From: Rhabditoides inermis
Lineage: Eukaryota > Nematoda > Chromadorea > Rhabditida > Rhabditidae
Direction of reading: 5' to 3'
Assembly (NCBI GenBank): GCA_963966185.1
Contig: CAWZYM010000290.1
Span: forward strand, 62,001 to 126,000
Length of the DNA stretch: 64,000 nt
Below are positions 1-11,165 of the stretch, piece by piece (position 1 is the stretch's first letter; each line of letters begins with the position of its first letter). The translations under genes were made by a program, and so were the position numbers. The notes beneath the pieces were generated by a model, which saw only the letters and a program-made list of their open reading frames with translations, made no database searches and had not been told where the DNA came from.

Positions 1-256
1 TCAGTCACCTACGAAGAGATTTTATGCATGTGCTTTTGTTGAATTAGATCAAAACAAACCACTCCTCTTTACTCCTGTACTTTTTCAAAAGAGAATCGTG
101 GTACTGTTGTTGTTTTAGGGCGCGAACGTGACGTCGTACCCGAGCATGGAGCAGAGGATGAGGGACGCGGGTGGGTGGAAAGGGGAGAGAGAACGTGAGG
201 AGATGTAGAGAAGAGGAGGGAGGAGGAGCGCGGGAAAGACTATGAAGAGATTGACA
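1..256 (+). repeat. Exact duplicate of foldback-element end plus djr-1.1 exon 5
   Basis: Bases 1-256 match 9432-9687 base for base as far as I can read, and the two then diverge. The copy holds about 95 bp of foldback-element terminus, the polypyrimidine acceptor ending at 118 and the complete 52-nt DJ-1 exon 5 (119-170), followed by its donor and purine-rich intron. It lies upstream of, and within or next to, the misc-1 gene, where a DJ-1 exon has no role. The true left end is outside the window. It could be a real segmental copy carried with the mobile element, or an assembly artefact. Confidence 0.9.
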
Positions 257-417
257 CACGGGTGTGACGGACGCTCTCGCACGCATTGTCCGGGAGGAGG
301 GCGTGGCCGCGCTGTGGAGGATGAGTTACTATTATTGATTAATTGGTTAACAATCACAGTTATCTACCATTATGTCCCCCCGACTTCAACTTGTGTAAAC
401 ATATTCATAACTTGCAG

Positions 418-1181
418 GGCTGTCTTCCCACGGTCACCCGGGCGATGGTTGTGAACGCGGCGCAGCTGGCCACGTACTCGCAGGCCAAGCAGGCACTCCT
501 CGACAACCAGGTCGTCAAGGTAAGAGGGGATTGTGTGCTTGACCCAAAAACATTTCATTACACATTACTTTTAATTAACGCTGTCTACTGTAAACTGTGT
601 GTGCTACGTACTATTCACGTATTCACGATGTCTAACATTGTTCTACGTCTACATGTTCTTGCCGATACGCACATTCATCTTCATAATATTTTTCGAAACT
701 GAACTCACTGTTTACATCATAATGTTGATACATATCATTCACTCGGTTTTTTCCAGGACGGCATTGTCTGTCATCTCATGGCTTCGATGATGAGCGGCCT
801 GGCCACCACTATCGTCTCCATGCCCGTCGACATATCCAAGACGAGGTACGGTAGGGTACTGTAGATCGACCCTGTATCCTTGTGTTGACATGTTTCTGTT
901 TCAGGATTCAGTCGATGCGTATCGTTGACGGTGTGCCCGAGTACCGCAACGCGTTTGACGTGTGGGCCAAGGTTATTGATTTTAATTGAACGATTGATTA
1001 ATGTGGACAATTGACGATTCAGATCATCCGCAACGAGGGAGTGTTTGCGCTGTGGAAGGGCTTCACCCCCTATTACATGCGCCTCGGACCCCACACTGTA
1101 CTCACCTTCATCATCCTCGAGCAGATGAACAACGCCTACTGCAAGTACGTGCTCGGAAAGACGGTCAAGGCGGGGCTCTGA
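418..1181 (+). CDS. misc-1: Mitochondrial 2-oxoglutarate/malate carrier, 3' part (SLC25A11 family)
   Basis: This carrier exchanges 2-oxoglutarate for malate across the inner mitochondrial membrane. Four exons are readable: 418-519, 757-845, 905-971 and 1023-1181, each with AG and GT borders and phases that join. The protein runs colinear with human SLC25A11 from the end of the second repeat: GCLPTVTRAMVVNAAQLA, then the third carrier signature SMPVDISKTRIQ (Px[D/E]xx[K/R]), then LWKGFTPYYMRLGPHTVLTF and a TGA stop after VKAGL. The first two carrier repeats must lie upstream of the window. A poly(A) signal AATAAA is at 1347-1352. The gene comes first in a same-strand trio with mrpl-41 and djr-1.1. 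Confidence 0.95.
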
Positions 1182-1346
1182 GGGGCGGAGCTTATGCGGG
1201 AATGCGTGACTTACAGGTATTTCAGGAATGAGTGTGATGTAGGATATCGAATTGTTGTGAATAGTGTGATTGTGATTATATGGTTCGGGTTGTACTTGCT
1301 ATGGGATATGCCGGTGTCCAAGACAGGTTTAGAATATCACTTGACT

Positions 1347-1352
1347 AATAAA
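1347..1352 (+). terminator. Poly(A) signal of misc-1
   Basis: AATAAA lies 166 bp after the misc-1 stop and about 125 bp before the mrpl-41 start. This is the spacing expected where an upstream operon gene is cleaved and the next one trans-spliced. Confidence 0.6.
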
Positions 1353-1476
1353 GAGTTTTATCGTGATTTGATTGATTGTTGTGCATGATTGTTCAATCGG
1401 TTGTGGAAACCATGTCCGGAAGGACTATCTTGAGACTATATATTGATTCTATTCGTGACCTTACACCATCTTCCAG

Positions 1477-3568
1477 ATGACGTCACTGGCGGTGACGGTG
1501 TCGCAGCGCGGAGTGCGCTCTCTCAACTCTCACAACTTCCGCGCGCCCTGGCCCTTTGTCAAAAAGGGTACGGTTTTTTGAATGTTCGGATATTGTAACT
1601 TAATCTGGTTCACTGTAATCATTTAGGTGCGACGGGACAGCGCAAGATTGGTCCGATGGTGTACGAGAAGCAGCGTTGGCCGGGTCCGAACCGCGAGTTT
1701 CCCGAGTTGTCGCCCAAGTGGCACAAGGAGAACCCCGCCAGTCTACAGCAGTCAGTGTTGAATTATTGATTGATTTGGTAATATGTGATTGATCGATTGA
1801 GTTTACGGCAGTTCCAGTTTGTGCAAATAACATTTATTATATTGGAGTGCCTTTAAATTATCTGGCTTCACGCTCTTTTAGAGCTAATTGAGGTACAAAA
1901 TGTTATCTCGTTGTCGTTGTGTGGAATTGTTGCTGCTCATTTGGTGCAGCTAGGTATTCACAGTCACAGTATTGTGATTACAAAGTCAAATTTTCATCTC
2001 GTCCTCATTCATGTAGTCTTGATTCACTAATCGATTTATCGATTGCAGGTACACTGGGGTGGAGCCGGAGGGCTACGTGGACCAGGACGGCAAGTTCCAC
2101 GCGGTGCAGGAGATGAAGACGGAGCTCGTCGTGCCCGACCTCGACGGGTTCAAGTGAGTCCGGGAGGGGGAGGAGGGTACTGTAACAGCGATGCGGGTAT
2201 GGGCCCTAGAGTGTGGAGCGTTTTCTTGTTTAGGCCTGTTTATAGTCGAGCTTTTTCCAGCAATATTGTTCAGCTTTGCATTATTCTTCGAGCTTTATTC
2301 TGCTTTATTGCGCAATATTGCAGTGGTAGAAGATACATATCGATTAGCAATATTGCAGGATAAAACTTCAGCATGAAAAATAATGCAGAATTGAGCAATA
2401 TTGCTGGATAAAGCGAGACCATAAACAGGCCTTTTCTGCGGAAACAAATGTGGTTTATGGTGATGATGTTGGCAGTGAACTGTGCAAAGCGAGTTGTCTT
2501 GGGTCGTAGTAGTGTTTGCTTGTTTGCAGGCTGTGCCCGTACGTGAGCTACCGCACCGACGTGGAGATTGAGAAGCGCGCCCGCGCGTACGAGGCCAAGG
2601 TCCGCGAGAAGGTGAGCAGCGTCCTTGTTTATTTACTTTGGTTCTTTGGTATTTGTTTTCACACAAAATCACACGGTAGTAGTAGTAGCATGTTTCTGTG
2701 TAATTCCAGTTTCTCACAGAGAGAACATTGTTGTGTTTCACGTGATTGTATGGTTCAGAGTGATAACCCGTCCCGTGTTGCCTTTGGTGGTATGTACTTT
2801 TAGCTTTGAAAATCCTGCAATGTTGTTTTACTGTGAATTAGAATAGTAACCTTTATGTGGTCTCCATACATCACGGCGTTCCGATCCGAGAAATGTAATT
2901 TTTAGAAATCACTTACGTGCAAAAAATGAAGTCATTTTACTATTAAACATAGTACCATGCGTATTTTTGCTGGCGCGAAAGAGGCATACGTACGGAAGTT
3001 TTGAGTAGAATCTAATATGTGTTTATGTATGGTGGTCTCTCAGGGTTCGGAGGCGCTGGCCGATCTGTACACGACGGAGGAGCAGCGCTGGCCGCCGCCC
3101 CGCATGAACACGGCCACCCTGTTCGAGCTCATCTACGGAGACAAGGTGGGAGAGCTGTTGCGTATTTTTGTCCGTGTATTTATCGGTAGCGATACTGGAA
3201 TGAGAGGCAGGACGTGTTGTATTGTATACAACTCTCAAAGCATTATCACAAATGCTTCACCGAGTGTATGTTGTTGGGGTGTTCGTGTTACATGTGTTTT
3301 TATCACACACTATAGTGTGTCTCAGTGAGGTAGTGTGTTTTATTTCAATATAGTATTTTGTCCGTAGCTAAACAAGAGCAGTGTTTGGTCATTCATTAGA
3401 TTCAAAGTTGTGAAAAGTTGTCTATTAATAGTATATTGCGTCTTTGTTAAGTGTTAACATTGGAAAGTTAGTTAGATATCAGAATCATGAATTTAGGTCC
3501 GGCAAGCGTTCAAAGAGGGTAAGTACGGAGACGCTGTGCAGGGAAAGAAGGCGGAGGCCGAGGCGTGA
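1477..3568 (+). CDS. mrpl-41: Mitochondrial large-subunit ribosomal protein L41 (mL41)
   Basis: A structural protein of the mitochondrial ribosome large subunit. The ATG at 1477 directly follows a CTTCCAG acceptor, as in a trans-spliced nematode start. Exons join through RAPWPFVKKGATGQRKIGP, a WPGPNREFPELSPKW stretch, EPEGYVDQDGKFHAV, then ELVVPDLDGFKLCPYVSYR, which closely matches the human MRPL41 core EFVVPDLTGFKLKPYVSY. Later exons give TTEEQRWPPPRMNTATLFEL and a basic tail ending at TGA 3566-3568. At about 190 residues it is longer than human (137) and carries N- and C-terminal extensions. The N-terminus is basic and Ser/Arg-rich, fitting a mitochondrial targeting signal. Poly(A) signal AATAAA is at 3694-3699. 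Confidence 0.9.
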
Positions 3569-3898
3569 GTGGGCGGAGTCACGAGAGGCGGAGCGAATTG
3601 TCTGCGGGAATGATGTATCCATTAGAGTGTATAGATGTTATTAGAGATAATCATTATTGTTTCCGTTGTTTTCTGATTGTTGTAGAGATAGTGAATAAAC
3701 ATGTTTTGAACAATGGCGTAAGTACAGTGTTATGCTGAAGTGAAGACGATTGGTTCATGACCATGCCAATATCTTGATCCGAGGCAATTCGGGAGAATTG
3801 GGAATCATTGCGAGGGGCATGAAAAGTGTTGTTTCTCCCTCGTTACACTCTCGGAAATGTTTGTACCGTGTGTTCTGCTCATCCTCCTGTCCACAGCT

Positions 3899-6800
3899 AT
3901 GGCTGGCAAGACGGCGTTGATCATTCTGGCCCACGGGGCAGAGGAGATGGAGGCCATCATCACAGCCGACGTGCTCAGGAGGGCCGGGGTGACGGTGAGG
4001 AGAGGGGGAATGAGAAAGAGAAGAAGAGATAGATAGAGAGAGAGAGCGGGTGGGAGAGAGGGGGATTGTGGGAGAGAAAGAGATGCGTATCCAGGTGACG
4101 CTGGCGGGTCTTCTCGGCACGGATCCGATCGTCTGCTCCCGCCAGGTGAAGATCGTCCCCGACGCGGCCTTTGAGCAGGTCAAGGTGAGCGGAGGAAGGG
4201 CGAGTGGTTGGTGGTTGGACTGGTTGAAGTGGAGGAAGTGTGAGGATCCGCGATCCGCGGATCCGTAGCGAGTAGCTGTGTGCGTATCCGTATTTACGAC
4301 AGTGTTCACGATAGGAGGGAGAAAAAGAAGAGAGAGAGAGAGAGAGACTCCCTTCCCTCTCTTCAGGACCAGCAGTTCGACGCGGTGATTCTGCCGGGCG
4401 GCCAGCCGGGCAGCAACACACTCGCCGAGGTGGGCACGGGGTACTGTAGTAGTACTATATATTGCGTGGATACTGTAACTGTGATTCCATTTCTCATCAC
4501 TTTATCAGAGCTCCTCGGTGGGTGCTCTCCTCTCGTCGCAGTGGAAGCGTGGCGGTATCGTCGCCGCCATCTGCGCTGCCCCCATCGCACTCGCCAGCCA
4601 TGGCATCGCCAAGGTACGGTAGGGGGTAGTACTGTAGGTTCGGGGTACGATAGATTGGAGAAGCATTAGGGGCGGCGCGCAGCGCCGCATGTTTGTTATG
4701 ATCTGTGGCGCGCGCAGCGCGCCACTCTCTAGCGACACCCGATTTCTCTATTCTAACACAATCTACTTCAATAATATGTGTTATTAGTTAGAATACTATG
4801 TTATAAGATCTATGAGTATGATTTGAGAAAAAATATCGATCGCGGCATCCAAAAAAAACCATTTTCTCACTTTGCCACTAAACGTGTTTACGACGACGAC
4901 GACGACGGTGTGCATCACGTAAGCCCCTCCCACAATGCCCGCGCTCATTGGCGCAACCACTAACCGCTGGGCACGCTGATTGGCCGAGCGCTTCGCTTGC
5001 CCCGCCTCCTCCCGCGTGTTAGTGAAACTTCTGTTATTTTGTTGTTTTGAATTTCTGAATGTTTTTGAACGTGTTTTTATAATCAATATTGGTTGAAGAA
5101 TGTATTCCGGTGATGTATAACATATTTATGAGTATCGAAACGTCATATTGGTTGTAGGACGCTCGACATCGAAATTATGTGGTTGTATGTATACCACCCG
5201 AGCTCAATTTCCTAGTATTATATGACTTTGTAATTTGTGGTTTCATTCGTATAGTTCTTACAAGTTTTTAACAAACTGACTCTACTATATTATAAGTGGT
5301 GAATGTCATAGTACGCTCCGCTAACCTGTGAATGTTTTCGAAATATTTCGTAGTTGTCGTGCGTTTTCCCATTCTTTTGGGGGGGGGGGGTTTGTTTTAG
5401 TATGTTGTATTTTCAAACATCATCATGTTGGTAAAATACCAATCGACTTTATCGATCGATCGGTTATGTACGAACGATCATCTCGCCTCGCGATTATTGA
5501 TTGTTCCGCAGTTCTGCTTTTCTACGTCATCGTTTACAGTGTCATTACAGCAGTCGAATGCACCTCATCTCAGAATGGCGACGACAAGAGAGCTGCCCTG
5601 CTACAACCTCAATCACGTTCCCTGTGCCGAACTCCCCTTCGAAGCGGAGAGGTGAAGTTTCGAGAAGGGTGCGTTCAACTTCTACTGTTTTTTTAATGAG
5701 AAACCGATTGTAATGCACGAACAGAAATTGTAATGCACGAACAGAAATTGTAATGCACGAACCGATTGTAATGCACGAACAGTTGAACGGTCAGTCAGTC
5801 CGGAACCATGAATATTTTGGTTTGTAGGGGATGAGAAGGCGCGCACGGATGCGCTGGAGAAGCTCATCTACACGGTCCTTAACTGCGACAAGTTCTCGCA
5901 TGATGTCATTCGCTTCTGCCTACCTTCGAACGACCGCATTTTCAAAAAGCTCCTCGTCATCTGCGAGATTGTTCTCAAGGTATAGGCAATCAATTTGATA
6001 CAACTTTTTTATCATAGTTAAAACGTGTTTTGAATTGACCAAGACGAATCCAACCGCGTATAGTAAGTACCTTGGTGGTATTGTGGTATACGCGTTCAAT
6101 TGTTTGCAAACAATATCGTCTAATTTATCCATAATTAGTTGTTTTAGACGAACGCGCAGGGCAAGCTGTTGCACGAGAGTCGAAGAGATCACCGGTGATT
6201 GTGCAGCTTCCGAAGGCCGCTGCTGGATTACGGAAGGCCAAGCCTCGCGCTGCCCCTGCTGCGACGGGAGGAGACATGGGTGAGTGGAATTGTTATATGT
6301 AATGATTGATTGAAGTTGCAGAGAAAGATGAGTACGTGTGTCCCAAGGCAGAGGTGGAGAGTGCGGGGCCGTCGCTGTCCACTCGGTCAAGTAAGTAAGG
6401 GGAGGTGGCGAGATGGTAGTGGGAGAGAGAGAGACAGAGACAGAAAAATAGAGATAGTCGCATGATGAGGTATTATACGATAATGAATGCCGTCCGGTTT
6501 AAAATGCGCTGTGCACAAGGTGGTGAACAAGGTCGGCAAGAGGAGCTTCATCGTCAGGGCTGCCACTGGTGAGTCGGCATTCATTACTGTTCTTTATCAG
6601 TATACTGTAGTTGTTAGTAATGTATTGTTATTTGTGTCGTGTGTGTTTAGGCGACGTGTGGCTGAACGCGACGATGAAGGTGTGATCGTTGATGTCACCA
6701 ATATGAGGTTGAAAGGAGGAGGAGAGATGCAAGGAGATGAAATTGACGTATGCGTGTAGGTGTCGTGTGCTCGTGTGCGACCGGCTACGGCGAGATCTCC

Positions 6801-9800
6801 ACCGTTCGCATATGCGCCACCGACCGAGCGAGAGAGAGGGAGAGAGAGAGAAACAGAGATTGTATGGTGGTTATGTGTGTTTGTGTGTGTTCGACAATGA
6901 TAAATGTAGTGTTTATGCTACTCCTTTGTTTTGTTTGTTAGACAAGTGGGGCTATAAGGTGGATAACTGCGACAGCTGTGTTCTATCAAATTATCGCCGC
7001 CTCTCTCCCTCTCCCTCTCCCTCTTATTACGGTATCAGAGACGCGGAGAGAATATTAGAAGAAAGAGAGAAAGCCAGATCTGCGTTGCGTTTCTTCCATC
7101 CGCGTGCGGCTGTTAGACGCATAGCCAAGAGCTAACTCGCTGGTTCTGACTATAGTTTCGTTTTAAAATCATCACCTTGCTTCATTATGATCAATTGGGT
7201 TCAATCGCTCCCTGCTGAAGTCCTCTCCAATTCTATAGGAATGGGCGGGGCTTATTTTTTAAACACTAAAAAATATCATACACTATGCGTGATTTACTAT
7301 AGTAGGCCCGCAAATGAATTCCACTTATTTCACGAGAGACATTAGGGTGGTTAGACAAAGATCAAAACCCACTGGATTATGTTTTCAATTTGACAAAACT
7401 TTGCACGAGTAACTTTGCACGAGTAAGATCGAATCCGCGGACCGCTGCTTGCTAAGCGAGAGCGTTACCACTACGCATCGTGGTCATATGAGAGACAATT
7501 CAAAACAGAGATAAGAACGCCAATACAAATCTGAAGTGCATTTCGTTCAGTATACTGTATGATAATAACTGTCCGCGATGATGTTTTCACCGAAATATCC
7601 TGAGCTATGTAAGTGCGAGCCTAACATAACAGAGCAAATTCTTCCTCGGCATTTCGGAGTTTCGTGGCCTTTTCTCGTAATTCAACAGACGGAAAAAAAT
7701 TTCTTCAAAATTTAAGAAAAGGACAACCATTCTCTTTTGAAAAAGTACAGGAGTAAAGAGGAGTGGTTTGTTTTGATCTAATTCAACAAAAGCACATGCA
7801 TAAAATCTCTTCGTAGGTGACTGAAATTTCAAAACAAACCTGCTCTTTCTAATCGATGCAAAGCAAACATAATGCACTATATTAATTTATTTTGTTGCAA
7901 GTTACTTTGGTATTGAAAGTACCCTGAAATCAACTGGCAACTGACAAGAAAGATATCAAACATGTATAACACACTGTCTCTGTAAGAATCGAACACTTTT
8001 CGGGCATGTGGTTACTAGGAGCTATGTCAGCGCACATTAAGGTTATCGAAGGTCCTCTACAAGATGCAAATAGTCGTTTTTGTCAAATATGCAAATTTGG
8101 CCCATTAAGGGACCACTACCTCAAATCGGTCAGTTTTTGTCAAAACACTTCAAATAAGGACTCGTTCGATTTCTTATCCGATTTTAAGAACTTTTTCATA
8201 TACTGAACTTTTTGAAAACATTTGATTTGAAAAAGTTATGACCAAAAAAATGAAAAATTTGCATATTTTCCATTTTTATGAGTATGTTCCGGTCCGAAAA
8301 AACAAAAATGAATTACACCACTAAATGAATTACCCGAAAGAGCGTTTCATGTTTAGTTTGCATGATTTTTAACACAAAAATCGATTGGACCGTCTTTCGC
8401 CATCCAAACGATTGAAAGTGGTCCAGGCAGCAGAAATGGGGCTGTGTGAACGTTTTCATGTTATATCAATCCGAAAAAAACAAAAACTAAATACACCATC
8501 AGAATCTACGTGTTTTGTTTTGTAAATGAGCACGTTTTCACGAAAATCGATTGCACTGTCTTTCACAATCCGCACAGTTGAAAGTAGTCAAAAAGGATTG
8601 ATTAACGTCGTTAATAAGTTACAGTTGAATTCATTTCTCAAGAAAACACGAGAATCTACGCGTTCCCTATAAAGGACAAAACGCGTAGATTCTGATACTA
8701 CAATCTGTTCTAGTTAATTCAGATTGATACAACAGGTAAACTGAACAGAACTGTGTGCATTGGTTACAGATCATTTTCAACTGTCCGGATTGTGAAAGAC
8801 AGTGCAATCGATTTTCGTGAAAACGTGCTCATTTACAAAACAGAACACGTAGATTCTGATGGTGTATTTAGTTTTTGTTTTTTCGGATTGATATAACATG
8901 AAAACGTTCACACAGCCCCATTTCTGCTGCCTGGACCACTTTCAATCGTTTGGATGGCGAAAGACGGTCCAATCGATTTTTGTGTTAAAAATCATGCAAA
9001 CTAAACATAAAACGCTTTTTTTAACGGTGTAATTCATTTTTGTTTTTTCGGACCGGAACATACTCATAAAAAATGAAAATATGCAAATTTTTCATTTTTT
9101 TGGTCATAACTTTTTCAAATCAATTTTTTTCGAAAAGTTCAGTATATGAAAAAAATCTTAAAATCGGATAAAGAATCGAACGAGTCCTTATTTGAAGTGT
9201 TTTGACAAAAACTGACCGATTTGAGGTAGTGGTCCCTTAATGGGCCAAATTTGAATATTTGACAAAAACGACTGTTTGCATCTTGTAGAGGACCTTCGAT
9301 AACACCAATGTGCGCTGACATAGCTCCTAGTAACCACCTCGTCCGATTCTTACAGAGACAGTGTGATAAATGCATGCGTATGAATGCACTGGATAAAACA
9401 TCTTTTGAAAGAGCAGGTTTGTTTTGAAATTTCAGTCACCTACGAAGAGATTTTATGCATGTGCTTTTGTTGAATTAGATCAAAACAAACCACTCCTCTT
9501 TACTCCTGTACTTTTTCAAAAGAGAATCGTGGTACTGTTGTTGTTTTAGGGCGCGAACGTGACGTCGTACCCGAGCATGGAGCAGAGGATGAGGGACGCG
9601 GGTGGGTGGAAAGGGGAGAGAGAACGTGAGGAGATGTAGAGAAGAGGAGGGAGGAGGAGCGCGGGAAAGACTATGAAGAGATTGACAGAGAAGGAATCGG
9701 AGAAAAGAAACTTTGGGTTTATGGAGAGGATAATGCAATGAATGAAAACACTTTTACACATTACATTATGTTTCACAGTTCGAATAGATTATTCCCCTTT

Positions 9801-10153
9801 CTTTCAAATAATCACCGATGCTTTCGTTCCCTTAGAGTTATCGTGTCATAAAGGAAAACAGATATACAGATATCAGAGATTAGAGATAGAGAGATGGAGA
9901 TCTCTGGGCGAGGACGATGGATGATGTGAGGCGAGGAGGAGGAAGGGAGGAGGATGAATAGTGAGAAAGCGACAGTGAAAGATACGTTCCCCTTGCAGGC
10001 TACGTGTACTCTCAGACGGAGGTGGTGGTTGACGGTCAGCTGGTGACGAGCCGCGGTCCGGGCACGGCCTTCCCGTTCGCCCTCGCCCTGGTGGAGAAGC
10101 TGCTCGGAAAGGAGAAGAGGGACGACGTCGCCAAGCCCATGCTCGTCCAGTAG
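3899..10153 (+). CDS. djr-1.1: DJ-1/PARK7 family protein with one giant intron
   Basis: DJ-1 proteins are small cytosolic/mitochondrial proteins of the DJ-1/PfpI superfamily with a reactive cysteine, linked to glyoxal handling and oxidative-stress defence. Six exons: 3899-3994, 4095-4184, 4367-4429, 4509-4613, 9550-9601, 9999-10153; about 186 residues (human 189). Glu18 lies in LAHGAEEMEAI, the nucleophilic Cys (about residue 105) in AAICAAPIALASHG, and the oxyanion-side motif VILPGGQPG is intact. The C-terminus TSRGPGTAFPFALALVEKL matches human DJ-1. The ATG follows a TGTCCACAG acceptor. Intron 4 is 4.9 kb, against 65-400 bp for the others, and holds a gene fragment and mobile DNA. Exon 5 has an exact second copy at 119-170. 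Confidence 0.95.
5575..6198 (+). pseudogene. Coatomer beta-subunit (beta-COP) N-terminal fragment inside djr-1.1 intron
   Basis: An ATG at 5575 follows a CATCTCAG acceptor and opens MATTRELPCYNLNHVPCAEL. Further exons (about 5828-5979 and 6148-6195) give TDALEKLIYTVLNCDKF, DVIRFCLPSNDRIFKKLL and TNAQGKLLHE, which parallel the beta-COP start (TEALKKVI.., IIRFVLPL.DHTIKKLLL, TTPDGRLLQE). The copy ends at TGA 6196-6198 after about 85 residues; full beta-COP has about 950. The first junction does not keep frame (AG joined to GGGATGA gives a stop). Introns are kept, so it is a DNA-level copy, not a retrocopy. It could instead be a short new gene. Family assignment is by eye. Confidence 0.5.
5700..5781 (+). 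repeat. Short tandem repeat, about 21 bp x 4
   Basis: The motif ATTGTAATGCACGAAC recurs four times with spacers of a few bases in the first intron of the beta-COP-like fragment. Two of the units are identical. Confidence 0.85.
6199..7317. other. Intronic stretch with unexplained coding-like pieces
   Basis: This stretch lies between the beta-COP-like fragment and the SINE-like sequence. Short exon-like pieces with splice borders occur, for example KAAAGLRKAKPRAAPAATGG at 6213-6272 and HKVVNKVGKRSFIVRAATG at about 6514-6570, plus GA-rich and CT-rich runs (6420-6460, 6825-6855, 7000-7025). I cannot join them into one frame and recognise no family. Confidence 0.3.
7318..7500 (-). repeat. tRNA-derived SINE-like sequence, copy 1
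   Basis: On the minus strand it reads GCGTAGTGGTAACGCTCTCG (A-box-like), CTTAGCAAGC and GCGGATTCGAT (B-box-like), followed by a tail also found at the 19.1-kb copy (a CTCTCGTGAAA / TTTGCGGGC type tail). The internal Pol III boxes and loop TTAGCAA suggest a tRNA-Ala(AGC)-like ancestor. It does not fold as an intact tRNA. Confidence 0.55.
7729..9527. mobile_element. Foldback element with long inverted arms, in djr-1.1 intron 4
   Basis: The left arm from 7729 reads as the reverse complement of the right arm ending at 9527. The outermost ~95 bp are near-identical, and the arms continue through the GGTTACTAGGAGCTATGTCA stretch (8010 on +, 9330 on -) inward to about 8590 and 8770. The centre is about 160 bp with its own small palindrome around AATCTACGCGTT. 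Small indels separate the arms. No transposase ORF is visible; the 66-78 codon ORFs in both arms mirror each other and look fortuitous. No clear target-site duplication was found. The right end flows into the acceptor of djr-1.1 exon 5, and that junction is duplicated at 1-256. Confidence 0.85.
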
Positions 10154-10554
10154 ACAGGGACGAGGTGTTCTCTCCCTCTCATGTCCAGCACTGGAACCAT
10201 GCGTATTGCCATGAGAAACCCTGTGTATCCGTGTAGTCTTGATGTCCCGGTGGCATTATGTATATTCTGTAAAGTTTTGTAAATTGCGATAAATTTTAGA
10301 TTTTTTTTATTCATGCAGCTCACGAAACAATTTTGTAACTAAATGCAGTAGATGTGGGAGGAAGCAATAGGCGGTTTTGGATTGTTTTGCTGCGCTTGAA
10401 TCTTTTGTTCAATTTGTTTTTGTTTTTGCCCATTTTACTCACATTCTTCTTTCTTCACATGATTACAAAACAATGCGATACAACGTACTGACGTATATTA
10501 GTTTCTGAGTATTGTGAATAGACTTGTTGTGTTAGAAAATTCGCATGACTGCGT
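10154..10554. other. Intergenic: djr-1.1 3' UTR and Sre upstream region
   Basis: AT-rich and without an ORF of note. A GATAAATTTTAG region about 140 bp after the djr-1.1 stop is the likely 3'-end area. The rest is presumably promoter DNA of the chemoreceptor gene. Confidence 0.5.
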
Positions 10555-11125
10555 ATGAGCGTATGCGATTTTAATCATTTTGAAGTTTTGCTTTCTGCGA
10601 TGGTGCGCCTTCTAAATATTTATGTCAATGCTTCTTTGGTTAGCGAAATGGGATTGAACTACACTTTCGAAGTCTTGTATTCGATAGAGTTTGTGAATAC
10701 TTTTATTGCTCTTGCAAACTGGGGTCCTTCGATGTATGTGCTTTCAAAGGTGAATAAAAGACGACAACTCTCTAGATTAATTCAGGAGGATTAAAAAAAA
10801 TGTGATTGAAAGATAAGCACTCATTTATACGTTTCAGTCAAAAGTGTTCCACCCGAACCTGATTCTTTTACTCGTGTCGCTGGTGTCTCAACAATGGATC
10901 TATCTGGTTTCAAGATTCATCACGTTTTGCTATCAAACGAGAATTGTCGGGAATATACGGACATACGGTTTGCTTTGAAAATTGTTTAATGTTTCGCATA
11001 TGTTCAGATGATATCACAAACAATCCTATCATTGTGTTTCTAAGCTTCATGCGCACATATCATATGTAGGTCAACTGTTATTTATAATTGTTTGTGATGA
11101 ATCGACTCAATTTATTATGAACAAG

Positions 11126-11165
<40 letters not shown>

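Noticed and set aside
4670..4725. GC palindromes GGCGCGCAGCGCC and GCGCGCGCAGCGCGC in djr-1.1 intron 4
   Set aside because: Short, low-complexity GC palindromes with no further structure; not enough to claim a site.
8006..9375. 66- and 78-codon ORFs starting with WLLGAMSAHI, conserved between two places
   Set aside because: They are the two arms of one inverted repeat, so similarity is structural; both are short and end in AT-rich sequence.
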